Positions 19,785-31,252 are shown, counted from the stretch's first letter. The stretch: DNA of 43,337 nt from an uncultured Parcubacteria group bacterium (GCA_903911245.1 CAIWCR010000007.1:1-43337), one strand, 5' to 3'. Notes: generated by a model from the sequence alone, not told the origin. Made by a program: numbers and translations.

Positions 19785-19790
19785 AACGGC

Positions 19791-20000
19791 TAGAATTTCT
19801 TAGCGAGGTACGAGCTTAGAAATAGGAATTTATATTTTGGTTCATTCGAAAAACATAAACATTAAAAAATATTTACGTTTTTCTCATTGCCAAAATTAGA
19901 AATTCTGTCGTCCTCGCGAAGGCGAGGATCCACGCTTTCAATCTTCTTTTATGAATTTTAAAGCATGGGTCGTCCGACTAAATCGGACGATGACAAAAGA
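19791..20000. repeat. Composite dispersed-palindrome cluster inside the atp cluster
   Basis: Type A agaatttcttagcgaggtacgagcttagaaat, then gtcgtcctcgcgaaggcgaggatcc and catgggtcgtccgactaaatcggacgatgaca. Confidence 0.75.
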
Positions 20001-20023
20001 ATGAATGATGGTATATTAAATAT

Positions 20024-21544
20024 ATGAGTTACGAAATTATCGAAAAGCTTAAAAAAGAAATCGAAGGATTCAAAGACGATCCGAAATGGGAAGAATTCGG
20101 ACGTGTCATTGAAGTTGGTGATGGCATCGTAAAAATCATGGGATTACGGAATGCTGTGAGCCAAGAAATTTTAAAAATACAAACACCAAAAGGCGAGTGT
20201 GTTGCTTTAGCGTTGAATCTTGAAGAAGAATCAATCGGCGCCTTGGTACTCGGCGACTTTCTTGCAATCGAAGTCGGCAATGAGGTAAAGCGTTCCGGCG
20301 AGGTATTGTCGATTCCGGTCGGCGATGAGCTTATTGGACGTGTTATTGATCCTCTTGGAAATCCACTTGATGGCAAGGGTCCTATTTTCAAAAAAGAAAA
20401 ACCGCAGCTTAATCCGATGGAGGCGCGTGCGCCGTCGGTATTGGAGCGTGAGTCGGTAAATACTCCGCTTCATACGGGATTGAAGGCGATTGACGCCATT
20501 ATTCCTATTGGTCGTGGTCAGCGCGAGCTCATTATTGGTGATCGACAAGTTGGAAAGACCGCCATTGTAATTGATGCTATCTTGAATCAGGCGAATGACT
20601 TGGGTCGTCGCCGACCGATTTGTATTTATGTTGCCATCGGACAGAAGGAATCGAAGGTGGTGAAGACTGCGGAGATATTAAAAAAATCCGGCGCATTTGA
20701 ATACAGTATTATTGTTTCAGCATCAGCATCATCGCAGGCGGCAATGTGGTATCTTGCGCCGTATGCCGGTTGTGCAATAGGTGAATATTTCCGCGATAAA
20801 GGACAGGACGCACTCGTTGTTTATGATGATCTTTCCAAGCATGCATGGGCATATCGACAGATATCGTTGCTTTTGCGTCGTCCTCCAGGCCGTGAAGCGT
20901 ACCCGGGTGATATTTTCTATTTGCATTCTCGTCTTTTGGAGCGCGCTGCTAAACTTTCAAAAGAAAAAGGTGGCGGATCACTTACGGCATTGCCGATTGT
21001 TGAAACGCAGCTCGGTGATGTAACGGCATATATTCCGACGAATATTATTTCTATTACCGACGGACAGATTTATCTTGAAAGCGATTTATTTAACCAGGGT
21101 CAACGCCCGGCGTTGAATGTTGGTATTTCCGTTTCTCGCGTAGGATCGGATGCACAGACGAAAGCAATGAAAAAAGTTGCCGGAAAGCTGAGGCTATCGC
21201 TCGCGCAATTCCGTGAATTGCAGGCATTCGTCCAATTTGCGACTGACGTTGATGATGTTACAAAAAAGAAAATTCTTCACGGGCAGAAGATTAACGAAAT
21301 TTTAAAGCAAGAAGATCTTGCGCCGATTGCGTTTGAAAAACAAGTGTGCGTATTTTACGCGGTGCTTAATAATTATTTTGAGAATGTTGCCGTGGAAAAA
21401 ATAAAAGAGACTGAAAATCGTTTTCTGGAATATCTCGAAAATTTACATGATGCTGAAGTTTTGAAACCGATTCGCGAGAGTGGTGAATTTACTGAAGCGA
21501 TCGAAGGAAAACTAAAAGAGGCGATAGTGAAATTTCTTGAATAA
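20024..21544 (+). CDS. atpA: F1Fo ATP synthase subunit alpha
   Basis: GDRQVGKTAIVIDAILNQ; RPALNVGISVSRVGSDAQ. Confidence 0.96.
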   Translation: MSYEIIEKLKKEIEGFKDDPKWEEFGRVIEVGDGIVKIMGLRNAVSQEILKIQTPKGECVALALNLEEESIGALVLGDFLAIEVGNEVKRSGEVLSIPVGDELIGRVIDPLGNPLDGKGPIFKKEKPQLNPMEARAPSVLERESVNTPLHTGLKAIDAIIPIGRGQRELIIGDRQVGKTAIVIDAILNQANDLGRRRPICIYVAIGQKESKVVKTAEILKKSGAFEYSIIVSASASSQAAMWYLAPYAGCAIGEYFRDKGQDALVVYDDLSKHAWAYRQISLLLRRPPGREAYPGDIFYLHSRLLERAAKLSKEKGGGSLTALPIVETQLGDVTAYIPTNIISITDGQIYLESDLFNQGQRPALNVGISVSRVGSDAQTKAMKKVAGKLRLSLAQFRELQAFVQFATDVDDVTKKKILHGQKINEILKQEDLAPIAFEKQVCVFYAVLNNYFENVAVEKIKETENRFLEYLENLHDAEVLKPIRESGEFTEAIEGKLKEAIVKFLE

Positions 21545-21552
21545 TCATAAAG

Positions 21553-22488
21553 ATGGAGTCTTTGCAAAATCTCAAGCGGCGCATAAAGAGCGTTAAAAAT
21601 ATTGGACAGATCACGAAAGCGATGGAGCTTGTTGCCGCAACGAAGATGCGCAAAAGCCAGGAGATTGCGCTTAATTCTCGCCCTTATGCATATACCGCGC
21701 TTGGTATTATGGGAATACTTTCGGGCCTGAAAGATATTTCTTTGCCTGAATTATTGTGTGAACGCCCGATCTCAAAAACGGCGTTTCTTCTTATGGCGTC
21801 CGATAAGGGACTTGCAGGATCATTTAACAGTGCGGTTATACGCAAGTTTGAAAGTTTTGTTCGTGCGGAAAAAATTGATGTTTATGATCCGCGATATTCT
21901 TTTATTGCGGTTGGTCAAAAATCAAAAATATATCTTGAGCGTAGGAACTTGCCCGTTATTCAATCATTTAATCATTTGGGCGATTTAATGAGACTAGAAG
22001 AGGCGGAACCGATTGCGAGTTTTTTGGTGAATGGCTATCTGAATGCCGACTTTGATGAAGTTATTTTGTTTTCAACGAATTTTGTAAGCGCACTTCGCCA
22101 GGATCCTGTTTCGCATGAACTTTTCCCTATTACATTCGAGAAAATAAAAGAAAGTATTGATGCAACGATTCCGCAGGCAGGACGTTATTCTCATTATCTT
22201 GATGGATGGTCGCTTGCAGAAAATGGCGGCGGTGAATATCTTATTGAGCCGTCAGCAAAAGAGGCCTTAGAATGTCTCGCGCCGCAGCTCTTAAAAATAC
22301 GATTGTATCACCTACTTCTTGAGGCAAATGCTTCGGAGCATTCTGCTCGCCGCGTGGCGATGAAAAATGCTTCGGAAAATGCTGCTGATCTTTCAGAAAA
22401 TCTGAATGTCGTATACAATAAGTCGCGTCAAGCAGCAATTACGAATCAGATTATAGAAGTAACGTCGGGCGCGGAAATTCAGCAATGA
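21553..22488 (+). CDS. atpG: F1Fo ATP synthase subunit gamma
   Basis: RRIKSVKNIGQITKAMELVAATKMRKSQ; C-terminal ASENAADLSENLNVVYNKSRQAAITNQIIEVTSGAEI. Confidence 0.95.
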   Translation: MESLQNLKRRIKSVKNIGQITKAMELVAATKMRKSQEIALNSRPYAYTALGIMGILSGLKDISLPELLCERPISKTAFLLMASDKGLAGSFNSAVIRKFESFVRAEKIDVYDPRYSFIAVGQKSKIYLERRNLPVIQSFNHLGDLMRLEEAEPIASFLVNGYLNADFDEVILFSTNFVSALRQDPVSHELFPITFEKIKESIDATIPQAGRYSHYLDGWSLAENGGGEYLIEPSAKEALECLAPQLLKIRLYHLLLEANASEHSARRVAMKNASENAADLSENLNVVYNKSRQAAITNQIIEVTSGAEIQQ

Positions 22489-22537
22489 GATATTAAATAA
22501 TGCAAATCCATAAAACAATACAAATTTATAAAAATAA

Positions 22538-23986
<1,449 letters not shown>

Positions 23987-23995
23987 TACTATACT

Positions 23996-24235
23996 ATGCA
24001 ACTCGGCGTTTATTCATTAGAAAAAGTCTTATTCAACGGCGAAGCAGTGTCGGTGAATTGTCAAACTACGACGGGGGAGATTACTGTTCTTGATCACCAT
24101 CAGCCGTTGATTTCAGTTTTGAAAAAAGGTGTGATGAAAATAATTGATAAAGAACAAAAGGAGCATTACGTCGAAGTCAATTCCGGTTTTCTCAATATAA
24201 CAAAAGGAAACCAGGTAAAATTTTTGATAGAATAG
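23996..24235 (+). CDS. atpC: F1Fo ATP synthase subunit epsilon (short)
   Basis: GEAVSVNCQTTTGEITVLDHHQPLISVLKKGVMKI...VNSGFLNI beta-sandwich; only 79 aa. Confidence 0.87.
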   Translation: MQLGVYSLEKVLFNGEAVSVNCQTTTGEITVLDHHQPLISVLKKGVMKIIDKEQKEHYVEVNSGFLNITKGNQVKFLIE

Positions 24236-24278
24236 AGTAAATAATTTTTCTTTTGATAAATTAATCATTCAATGCCCT

Positions 24279-25370
24279 ATGTCATCCGGCTCTTATAAAA
24301 AAGAAAAGGAGGAAGAATCATTGGAACGATCGGGAATAGAATACCTCTTAAGGCTTAATAAGAAGCACTCACAGCTGTTTCAGGCTGATGCACTAAACCG
24401 AGAGCAATACCGCGCTCTTCATCCAACGGAGATTGGTGCTATGAAATGCATGGATGGAAGAATTCATTTACCGGTTATTACGAAAACGCCACTTGGTATT
24501 ATTCAGTCATGGCGAAATATTGGGGGTAGATTCAACCTTGGTTGGTATGGTTATCAAGCAAGCGTTTGGGATTGGATACATTACTCCATGAGTCGAGGAA
24601 GGAATTGCCTCATCATCATAACGGATCATTACTCTCGAGGTAGTAAACATCGAGGGTGTCGTGGTTTTGATTATGACGAAAAAGCCGCACAATCATTTTG
24701 TCGTGGACTTCGGGAACAGTTTGATCATGTTTTTGGATCAAATATTATTTATACGATCCAGTGTAGTGTCGAGACCGATGAAGAAGCTTTGGTTTTTCGT
24801 AGTAAAGATAATGGACATTTTCTCAATCTTGCAGTGTTTGGTGGTTCTGTTGATGATTTAAGAAAAGAATTGAGAGATCTTTATCCTGATATGCCAAATA
24901 CTACGCTTGGCGATCTGCTTCATCTTGCAATCGGCAATATTTCTCACATTGTTGAAATTCGAAAGGCGAAACGTTCTGTTGCAGAAGCTGAACATAAGGA
25001 GTTTATTCTTGCAATCGGGCGTGGATATGATTGGTTACATGAAATTAACACGGCATTAATTGTCGGTCCGTTCGACGACAATATCGCTGGAGTTATTAAA
25101 GCTGCGGCAAATATCATCAAGAGCAATCTTGATAATGGGAAAATAAGCTCTCATCGAGGTGCTGTTTTGATGTCGTCGGCATCATTTCGTGAAAGTGGTC
25201 CTAATCAGCGTTTAGCGGAAGAGAAAGCGAAATATCTTGCTCGCATGGGACTTGATGTTATTCGTTCTAAGGTCCCAGAGCTTCTTCCTCATCTCCATAT
25301 TTTGACAGCGACCATGAATATGGAAACGCGAGGTCTTAATGTTCTTGATCGAAGCGATTCCCGTTCTTGA
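24279..25370 (+). CDS. Divergent beta-carbonic-anhydrase-like protein (possibly CsoSCA-like)
   Basis: CMDGR (CxDxR) followed by ...TDHYSRGSKHRGC (HxxC); long flanking sequence of unknown function. Confidence 0.55.
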   Translation: MSSGSYKKEKEEESLERSGIEYLLRLNKKHSQLFQADALNREQYRALHPTEIGAMKCMDGRIHLPVITKTPLGIIQSWRNIGGRFNLGWYGYQASVWDWIHYSMSRGRNCLIIITDHYSRGSKHRGCRGFDYDEKAAQSFCRGLREQFDHVFGSNIIYTIQCSVETDEEALVFRSKDNGHFLNLAVFGGSVDDLRKELRDLYPDMPNTTLGDLLHLAIGNISHIVEIRKAKRSVAEAEHKEFILAIGRGYDWLHEINTALIVGPFDDNIAGVIKAAANIIKSNLDNGKISSHRGAVLMSSASFRESGPNQRLAEEKAKYLARMGLDVIRSKVPELLPHLHILTATMNMETRGLNVLDRSDSRS

Positions 25371-25426
25371 TCGACATTATATGTGTTTTGATATTTTAAA
25401 AAGAAAGGGCGTGCTATAATGGGAGA

Positions 25427-25867
25427 ATGCGTATAATTGTTATTGCTCTTGGAGTAGTTATTATCGTCCTTTTGGGAGTTCTTTTGTTTGTTCAGCCGAC
25501 GAAAAATTCGAACGCTCCTGTGCAAATACATCAGGTGGCGTCTTCAACTGATGGGAGTCTTATTGTTTTAGCCCCTGAAATGGATGCTGTTATTGCGTCA
25601 CCGATCGCTATTTCTGGTTCGGCGAAGGGCTGGTATTTCGAAGCGACGTTTCCGATAAAAATTATGGATGGCGATGGCATGATTCTTGGAAGTGGCCAGG
25701 CGCGCGCGCAAGGCGATTGGATGACGACAAGTTCAGTTCCTTTTTTAGCCTCGATATCATTCACTAATCCGAAGTACTCGACGGGGACAATTCTTTTTCA
25801 GAAAGATAACCCGTCAGGACTTCCTCAGAATGATAAAGAACTTATCGTGCCGATCCGGTTTCGGTAA
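25427..25867 (+). CDS. Membrane-anchored Gmad2-type immunoglobulin-like domain protein
   Basis: N-terminal TM; SPIAISGSAKGWYFEATFPIKIMDGDG...FQKDNPSGLPQNDKELIVPIRF. Confidence 0.75.
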   Translation: MRIIVIALGVVIIVLLGVLLFVQPTKNSNAPVQIHQVASSTDGSLIVLAPEMDAVIASPIAISGSAKGWYFEATFPIKIMDGDGMILGSGQARAQGDWMTTSSVPFLASISFTNPKYSTGTILFQKDNPSGLPQNDKELIVPIRFR

Positions 25868-25925
25868 GGGTTGTGATGGTTTAGATTTTTCTGTCATTGT
25901 GAACGTAATTTGTGATTTTTCCCTC

Positions 25926-26019
25926 TGTCATCCTGGATTTGATCCAGGATCCAGAATTAATTCAAGAAAGAAGAAAAAACCTGGATCCTGGATAACCGAA
26001 GACGGTTTCCAGGATGACA
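25926..26019. repeat. Inverted palindrome doublet (REPIN-like), 94 bp
   Basis: tgtcatcctggatttgatccaggatcca ... tggatcctggataaccgaagacggtttccaggatgaca. Confidence 0.8.
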
Positions 26020-26079
26020 GAGGGAAAATCCTAACCCGCCATCTTTGCTCTTAGATCAGTATTTCCTTACAATTGAAAA

Positions 26080-26721
26080 ATGTTAAAAGATAAAGATATT
26101 CCAAAACTTAAAAAACGGACATTGAAAATAATCAGTGCTTTGTGGAGGCTTTTTCCGGATGCAAAAATCGCGCTTCGTTATTCTAATAATTGGGAACTTT
26201 TGGTTGCCGTGGAGCTTTCTGCACAATGTACCGATAAAAAGGTGAATGAAGTGACGTCAGCGCTTTTTAAAAAATATAGGATGCTGGATGATTATATTCA
26301 TGCAAATCCTCGCGAATTTGAAAAAGATATCCATCAAACCGGGTTTTATCGCGCGAAAACAAAAAATATTCTCGCAGCAGCAAAAGTGGTAAAGGAAAAG
26401 TTTAACGGAAAACTTCCGAAAACGATGGATGCAATGCTTACGATTCCCGGCGTCGGACGGAAATCGGCAAATGTTATTTTGGGAAACGCATATGGCATTG
26501 TAGAGGGGATCGCAGTTGATACCCACGTGAAGCGGCTTGCGCGTGTACTTGGTCTTTCGAATGAAATAACCCCGGAAAAAATAGAAAAAGATTTAATGCA
26601 GATTGTTCCTAAAAGAGAATGGTTTTCAATGACGTATCTTCTTATAGAATATGGCCGGAAATATTGCATTGCTCGGCCGCATAAGCATGAATTGTGCCCG
26701 CTTACAAAGATACTAAAGTGA
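26080..26721 (+). CDS. nth: Endonuclease III-like DNA glycosylase
   Basis: IPGVGRKSANVILGNAYG (HhH plus catalytic Lys), VDTHVKRLARVLGLS; C-terminal Cys motif incomplete. Confidence 0.9.
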   Translation: MLKDKDIPKLKKRTLKIISALWRLFPDAKIALRYSNNWELLVAVELSAQCTDKKVNEVTSALFKKYRMLDDYIHANPREFEKDIHQTGFYRAKTKNILAAAKVVKEKFNGKLPKTMDAMLTIPGVGRKSANVILGNAYGIVEGIAVDTHVKRLARVLGLSNEITPEKIEKDLMQIVPKREWFSMTYLLIEYGRKYCIARPHKHELCPLTKILK

Positions 26722-26860
26722 CACAAAAATCACATTTGTGATTTTTGTGTCATCCTGGACTTGATCTTCCGACGCCTTGGCCGGAACAGGCAGGATCCAG
26801 GATTGGATTAAAAAATAAAAAATGGTCTTTAGTGCGCTTTCTGGGTTTTCCACAGGCGTA

Positions 26861-26942
26861 TTGATTGTAGATTATCCAAAATGGTATAATGATTCCTGAA
26901 AGAAAAATCGTTTTCTGGTGTGAGGCCGGAGGCGATTTTTTT
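26861..26942 (+). ncRNA. Promoter followed at once by a terminator-like hairpin (possible tiny RNA or leader)
   Basis: TTGATT-18 bp-TATAAT (26885-26890), then aaaaatcg...tctgg...ccgga...cgatttttttt. Confidence 0.35.
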
Positions 26943-27027
26943 TCGCTTTACTTCTTGCCATTCCCAATCTTTGTTATAATGAATTTAAGCGAAATTGATA
27001 GCAATCAACATATAAAATTCTTTAGAT

Positions 27028-28050
27028 ATGTCACTTGATAAATTGGAAAAAGTTCTTGCTTCCGAGCCGAGATATCGTCTTTCTCAGGCGAAAATCGCGG
27101 TTTTTAAAAGTCTTGCTGAAAGCTGGTCTGAGGTTGCTGGATTTTCACCAAAACTGAGAGAACAATTGAATAAGGAATGTCCATTGGAAATAAAGGGAGA
27201 AGTAATGCAATCGGATCATGGCGATGAGACATTGAAGGCGGTGATAACACTGGATGATGGTTGTAAAATCGAGAGTGTTCTTATGCGTCACGAAAGGGAT
27301 GTCAGCGAAAAAATAAGACGCAATACTGTTTGTGTTTCCTGTCAGATGGGATGCCCCATGGGATGCACCTTTTGTGCGACGGGCGCAATGGGCTTCAAAC
27401 GGAATTTGACCGTTATGGAGATCGTCGAGCAAGTTTTGTTTTTTGATCGCCTTTTAAAAAAGAAAGATGAACGTGTATCAAATGTTGTTTTTATGGGGAT
27501 GGGAGAGCCGTTTTTGAATTATGATAACGTCCTTGCGGCAGTGAGGATTTTGAATGATAAAGATGGCTTAAATATAGGCGCAAGAAAGATCTCTATTTCT
27601 ACGTGCGGAATAGTGGAGGGAATTAAAAAGCTTTCCGAGGAGAATCTTCAGGTTAATCTTGCGATTTCGCTTCATGCCCCGGATACCGAATTACGTTCGA
27701 GGCTTATGCCCGTTAATAAAGAATATTCTTTGGATGAGGTTTTTGTCGCTGTTGATGATTATATAAAGAAAACGTCCCGTCAGGTGATGTTTGAATATCT
27801 ATTGCTCAAAGGAATAAATGACACCGATGAGTGCGCAAAAAAACTTGTAAGTATTATGCGCAAGCCGCTCTATTTTGTTAATTTGATAATTTTTAATCCT
27901 TCGGGAAGTGAGGGTATGGAACCTTCTTCTATGGCATCGGTAAAAAGATTTAAAGAGATCTTGGAAAAAGCCGGTATACCGGTAAGCCAGCGCTATCGTT
28001 TCGGTAGAAATATAAAAGCCGCCTGCGGACAATTGGTATTTGAGATGTAA
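27028..28050 (+). CDS. rlmN: 23S rRNA (adenine-2503-C2)-methyltransferase RlmN
   Basis: CQMGCPMGCTFCATG radical SAM motif; VFMGMGEPFLNYDNV; SQRYRFGRNIKAACGQL. Confidence 0.94.
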   Translation: MSLDKLEKVLASEPRYRLSQAKIAVFKSLAESWSEVAGFSPKLREQLNKECPLEIKGEVMQSDHGDETLKAVITLDDGCKIESVLMRHERDVSEKIRRNTVCVSCQMGCPMGCTFCATGAMGFKRNLTVMEIVEQVLFFDRLLKKKDERVSNVVFMGMGEPFLNYDNVLAAVRILNDKDGLNIGARKISISTCGIVEGIKKLSEENLQVNLAISLHAPDTELRSRLMPVNKEYSLDEVFVAVDDYIKKTSRQVMFEYLLLKGINDTDECAKKLVSIMRKPLYFVNLIIFNPSGSEGMEPSSMASVKRFKEILEKAGIPVSQRYRFGRNIKAACGQLVFEM

Positions 28051-28060
28051 AAATTTTCTT

Positions 28061-28170
28061 AAGTGTCATCGTCTGCTTTGGTCGGACGATCCACGCTTTA
28101 ATTATTAAAACTGGAAGCACGGATCCTGATCGGAGTTTATGCTGAACTTGATTCAGTGTCAGGATGACAG
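28061..28170. repeat. Type B dispersed palindrome cluster
   Basis: tgtcatcgtctgctttggtcggacgatccacgc ... ggaagcacggatcctga...tcaggatgacaga. Confidence 0.7.
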
Positions 28171-28235
28171 ATGGATTTAAGTTTATCCCCATCTTTATCT
28201 TTCTGCCCCCCCTCATCCCTGCTATAATAAAAGTA

Positions 28236-29270
28236 ATGAAATTGAAAAAGCGGAAAATCAAAAAGTTTTTCTTTTCCAACTTTAAAGTTATTTTCCTTAG
28301 TATCGCAATAGGTCTCTTTGCCTGCGCCATAAGTATCTTTGCATTCTCAAGCCCTGGATCCAATCAACCTCCAAATGGAAATCCAAACTTCTGGCTCCTG
28401 AATGGAACCTCTATGTATTATTCAGGAGGAAAAGTGGGAATAGGAACGACGGCGCCAAGTGTAATGTTGGACGTAAATGATACGACATCAATTACTCTGT
28501 TTACGGGAACAACTACGGAGGGGCTGGTATTGCGAAACAGTGGGGCATCTAATGATCTCAATATGATTAGTTTTTCAGATGCGAATGCGCCTCGTTCTTT
28601 TGCTAGAATTGCGGCTTATAAGACTAGCAATGGAAGTTTTTTAGGCTTCGGAACAAGTAATAGTTATGTCTCCGGTATCACCAATCAGGCTCTTACTATC
28701 GATTATAATGGTAATGTCGGCATAGGGGCGACGGCGCCGAGTGTCGCGTTGGAGGTTAATGGGAGAGTAAAAGACAAGACCGGATATTTGGATCCTGTTG
28801 GAAGTATTATTTCTTACGGGGGTTCATCGGCGCCGACAGGTTGGCTGCTTTGTGATGGATCGGCAATATCACGAACGACGTATGCTGATTTGTTTGCCGT
28901 TCTCGGAACAACGTATGGGACTGGCGACGGTTCGACGACTTTTAATATCCCTGATTTTAGAGGTGTTTTTCCTAAGGGCGCTGGAACAACGAATAGAGCG
29001 GCAGGAAAAGATGCGAGCGGTAATTTTTATACCGATACATTAGGATTATATTCACAAGATCAAATGCAGGGACACAGACATTCACCTTCGACCCCAATAT
29101 GGGTCGATAATCCAAACCAAAATCGATATCAAAGCACTGGAGACGTTGGTATAGCACAAAATGTGCAGGCAGTTGGTCCTCCTTCTACTGATGGTACCAA
29201 TGGCACTCCGCGCACCGGCCATACTACCGAACCGCAAAGCCTGGGAGTTAATTTTATTATCAAGTATTGA
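28236..29270 (+). CDS. Membrane-anchored tail-collar-like surface protein (paralog 3)
   Basis: Same N-terminus and promoter as paralog 1; C-terminus PVGSIISYGGSSAPTGWLLCDGSAISRTTYADLFAVLGTTYGTGDGSTTFNIPDFRGVFPKG is a phage tail-collar domain. Confidence 0.85.
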   Translation: MKLKKRKIKKFFFSNFKVIFLSIAIGLFACAISIFAFSSPGSNQPPNGNPNFWLLNGTSMYYSGGKVGIGTTAPSVMLDVNDTTSITLFTGTTTEGLVLRNSGASNDLNMISFSDANAPRSFARIAAYKTSNGSFLGFGTSNSYVSGITNQALTIDYNGNVGIGATAPSVALEVNGRVKDKTGYLDPVGSIISYGGSSAPTGWLLCDGSAISRTTYADLFAVLGTTYGTGDGSTTFNIPDFRGVFPKGAGTTNRAAGKDASGNFYTDTLGLYSQDQMQGHRHSPSTPIWVDNPNQNRYQSTGDVGIAQNVQAVGPPSTDGTNGTPRTGHTTEPQSLGVNFIIKY

Positions 29271-29301
29271 TTTTTGTTTTTTAAGGAATAGACTTTTTTC
29301 T

Positions 29302-29387
29302 TGTCATCCCGTGTCTCGACACGGGATCCAGATTAATTCTCTTTCGTTGAAATGCGAACTTGGATCCTGGTTTTCAATGGGATGACA
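29302..29387. repeat. Inverted palindrome doublet (REPIN-like), 86 bp
   Basis: tgtcatcccgtgtctcgacacgggatcca ... tggatcctggttttcaatgggatgaca. Confidence 0.78.
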
Positions 29388-29593
29388 GAGAGGGCAACGG
29401 GACGATAGAAAAAAAAGAACTGGAAGCACGGGTCTCGGCTGGAGTTTATGCTGAACTTGCCGCGCCCTGCCGTAGCGCTTCGCGAAGGAGGGATTCAGTG
29501 CCGGGATGACAAATTTCTATTAATCTGGATCCTGGTTTTCACCAGGACGAACAAGTCGCTTTCCTTTTTTGTCGTTTGTGATACCATAAAGCC

Positions 29594-30874
29594 ATGTTAG
29601 ACATCAAATTTATCAGGGAAAACCCTGAAATCGTAAAAGATGCGGCGGTAAAAAAGGGGATTAATCCCGGCATTATTGACGAGCTTCTTTCGGTTGATAA
29701 GACGCGCCGCGAGTTTATTCAGGCAGCAGAAACAATTCGTGCGGAACAGAAAAAGACGCAAGATCGCGAAGAGGGAACGCGTTTGAAGGAAAAATTTAAG
29801 AAGCTCCACGAGGAAGAGCGTTTTGTCGGTATTGAGCAAAAATTCGATGAGCTGATGGTGCAAATACCGAATATTATTTCCCCTGATTCGCCTGTTGGGA
29901 AGAGCGATAAGGATAATGTCGATATTTATCATTGGGGCGAGCCGAAGAAATTCGATTTTGATCCGAGGGACCATATTGCACTCGGGACATCGCTTGATAT
30001 TCTTGATTTTGAAAAAGGGGCAAAGATTGCCGGGTTTCGCGGATATTATGTAAAGAACGAAGGAGTGCTTTTGATCATGGGCATTATGATGTACGCCCTG
30101 AACAAGATGGTTGAAAAAGGATACAAGCTGATGATTCCGCCGACGCTTGTGAAAGAATTTGTTCTTGCGGGAAGCGGTTATTTTAAAGGACTTTCATATA
30201 ATCCCGAGATTGATGAAATATACGAGGTTGCGACACCCGACAAAGAATCGACGGGTGAAATAAGTAAGGATAAAAAATTTCTTGTAGGAACTGCCGAGCC
30301 GTCATTGCTTGCGTATTATTCCGATGAAATTTTAAGAGAAGAAGATTTGCCGATAAGAGTATGCGGTTACAGTCAGTGCTATCGAAGCGAAATCGGAAGC
30401 TATGGAAAAGAATTGAAGGGAATGTATCGTGTTCATGAATTCATGAAGGTTGAACAGGTGGTTGTCGCGGCGGCTAATCTCGAGGAGGCTGATAAATTGC
30501 AGGATGAAATGACTGGTATTTCCGGCGAGATGCACGAAGAGTTGGGATTGCCGTATCGTCGTTTGCAGATTTGCACTGGCGACATGAGTCCCGGGAAATA
30601 TCGCGCATTCGATCTTGAAGCGTGGCTTCCCGGCATGAATCGTTGGGCTGAAACCGGTTCGGCAAGCGACTTTTTGGATTGGCAGGCGCGACGATTGAAC
30701 GTGCGTTATACCGACAAAAATGGTGATAAGAAGTTTGCTTTTCTTTTGAACAACACCGCGCTTCCGAGTCCGAGAGTTTTTATTGCCATTCTCGAAAACT
30801 ATCAGACGAAAGACGGAAAGATTGAGGTGCCGGAGGTATTGCAGAAATATGTCGGAAAGAAGGTGATTGGATAA
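29594..30874 (+). CDS. serS: Seryl-tRNA synthetase
   Basis: MLDIKFIRENPEIVKDAA; FLVGTAEPSLLAYY; CYRSEIGSYGKELKGMYRVHEFMKVEQ; LEAWLPGMNRWAETGSASDFLDWQARRLNVRY. Confidence 0.95.
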   Translation: MLDIKFIRENPEIVKDAAVKKGINPGIIDELLSVDKTRREFIQAAETIRAEQKKTQDREEGTRLKEKFKKLHEEERFVGIEQKFDELMVQIPNIISPDSPVGKSDKDNVDIYHWGEPKKFDFDPRDHIALGTSLDILDFEKGAKIAGFRGYYVKNEGVLLIMGIMMYALNKMVEKGYKLMIPPTLVKEFVLAGSGYFKGLSYNPEIDEIYEVATPDKESTGEISKDKKFLVGTAEPSLLAYYSDEILREEDLPIRVCGYSQCYRSEIGSYGKELKGMYRVHEFMKVEQVVVAAANLEEADKLQDEMTGISGEMHEELGLPYRRLQICTGDMSPGKYRAFDLEAWLPGMNRWAETGSASDFLDWQARRLNVRYTDKNGDKKFAFLLNNTALPSPRVFIAILENYQTKDGKIEVPEVLQKYVGKKVIG

Positions 30875-30888
30875 GTTTTTTCTTCATC

Positions 30889-30918
30889 TGTCATTCTGGC
30901 GAAGGCCAGAATCCGTGC
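30889..30918. repeat. Left flanking palindrome of the GIY-YIG unit
   Basis: tgtcattctggcgaaggccagaatccgtgc. Confidence 0.75.
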
Positions 30919-30926
30919 ATCTAGTC

Positions 30927-31235
30927 TTAAAATTCTTTACTCAAATCATTCCAGTTTGGGTTCCCTGTCTTAATAAGGCGTATTTTCCACGATCGATGCC
31001 AATTCTTTAACTCTTTTTCTCGTGTTATAGCACTTATAATATTTTCGGTCATTTCGTAATATACGAGAGTGTGGATATTATATTGCTTTGTAAAGCCAGA
31101 AACAATTCTGGTTTTATGTTGTTCTATGCGAAGTTTGAGATTATTGGTGACGCCCACATAAAGAAGCCCTCCTGGTTTGTTTGCAAGAATATAAACGTAA
31201 TAAGTTTTATGCATCATTATATGATATATATTCAA
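30927..31235 (-). CDS. Single-domain GIY-YIG nuclease (UPF0213-like)
   Basis: TYYVYILANKPGGLLYVGVTNNLKLRIEQHKTR...YNIHTLVYYEMTENIISAITREKELKNWHRSWKIRLI. Confidence 0.9.
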   Translation of the reverse strand: MNIYHIMMHKTYYVYILANKPGGLLYVGVTNNLKLRIEQHKTRIVSGFTKQYNIHTLVYYEMTENIISAITREKELKNWHRSWKIRLIKTGNPNWNDLSKEF

Positions 31236-31252
31236 GATTAAATCTTTTTAAA

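Noticed and set aside
24279-25370. Carboxysome operon
   Set aside because: No shell proteins or RuBisCO nearby; only a carbonic-anhydrase-like motif set.
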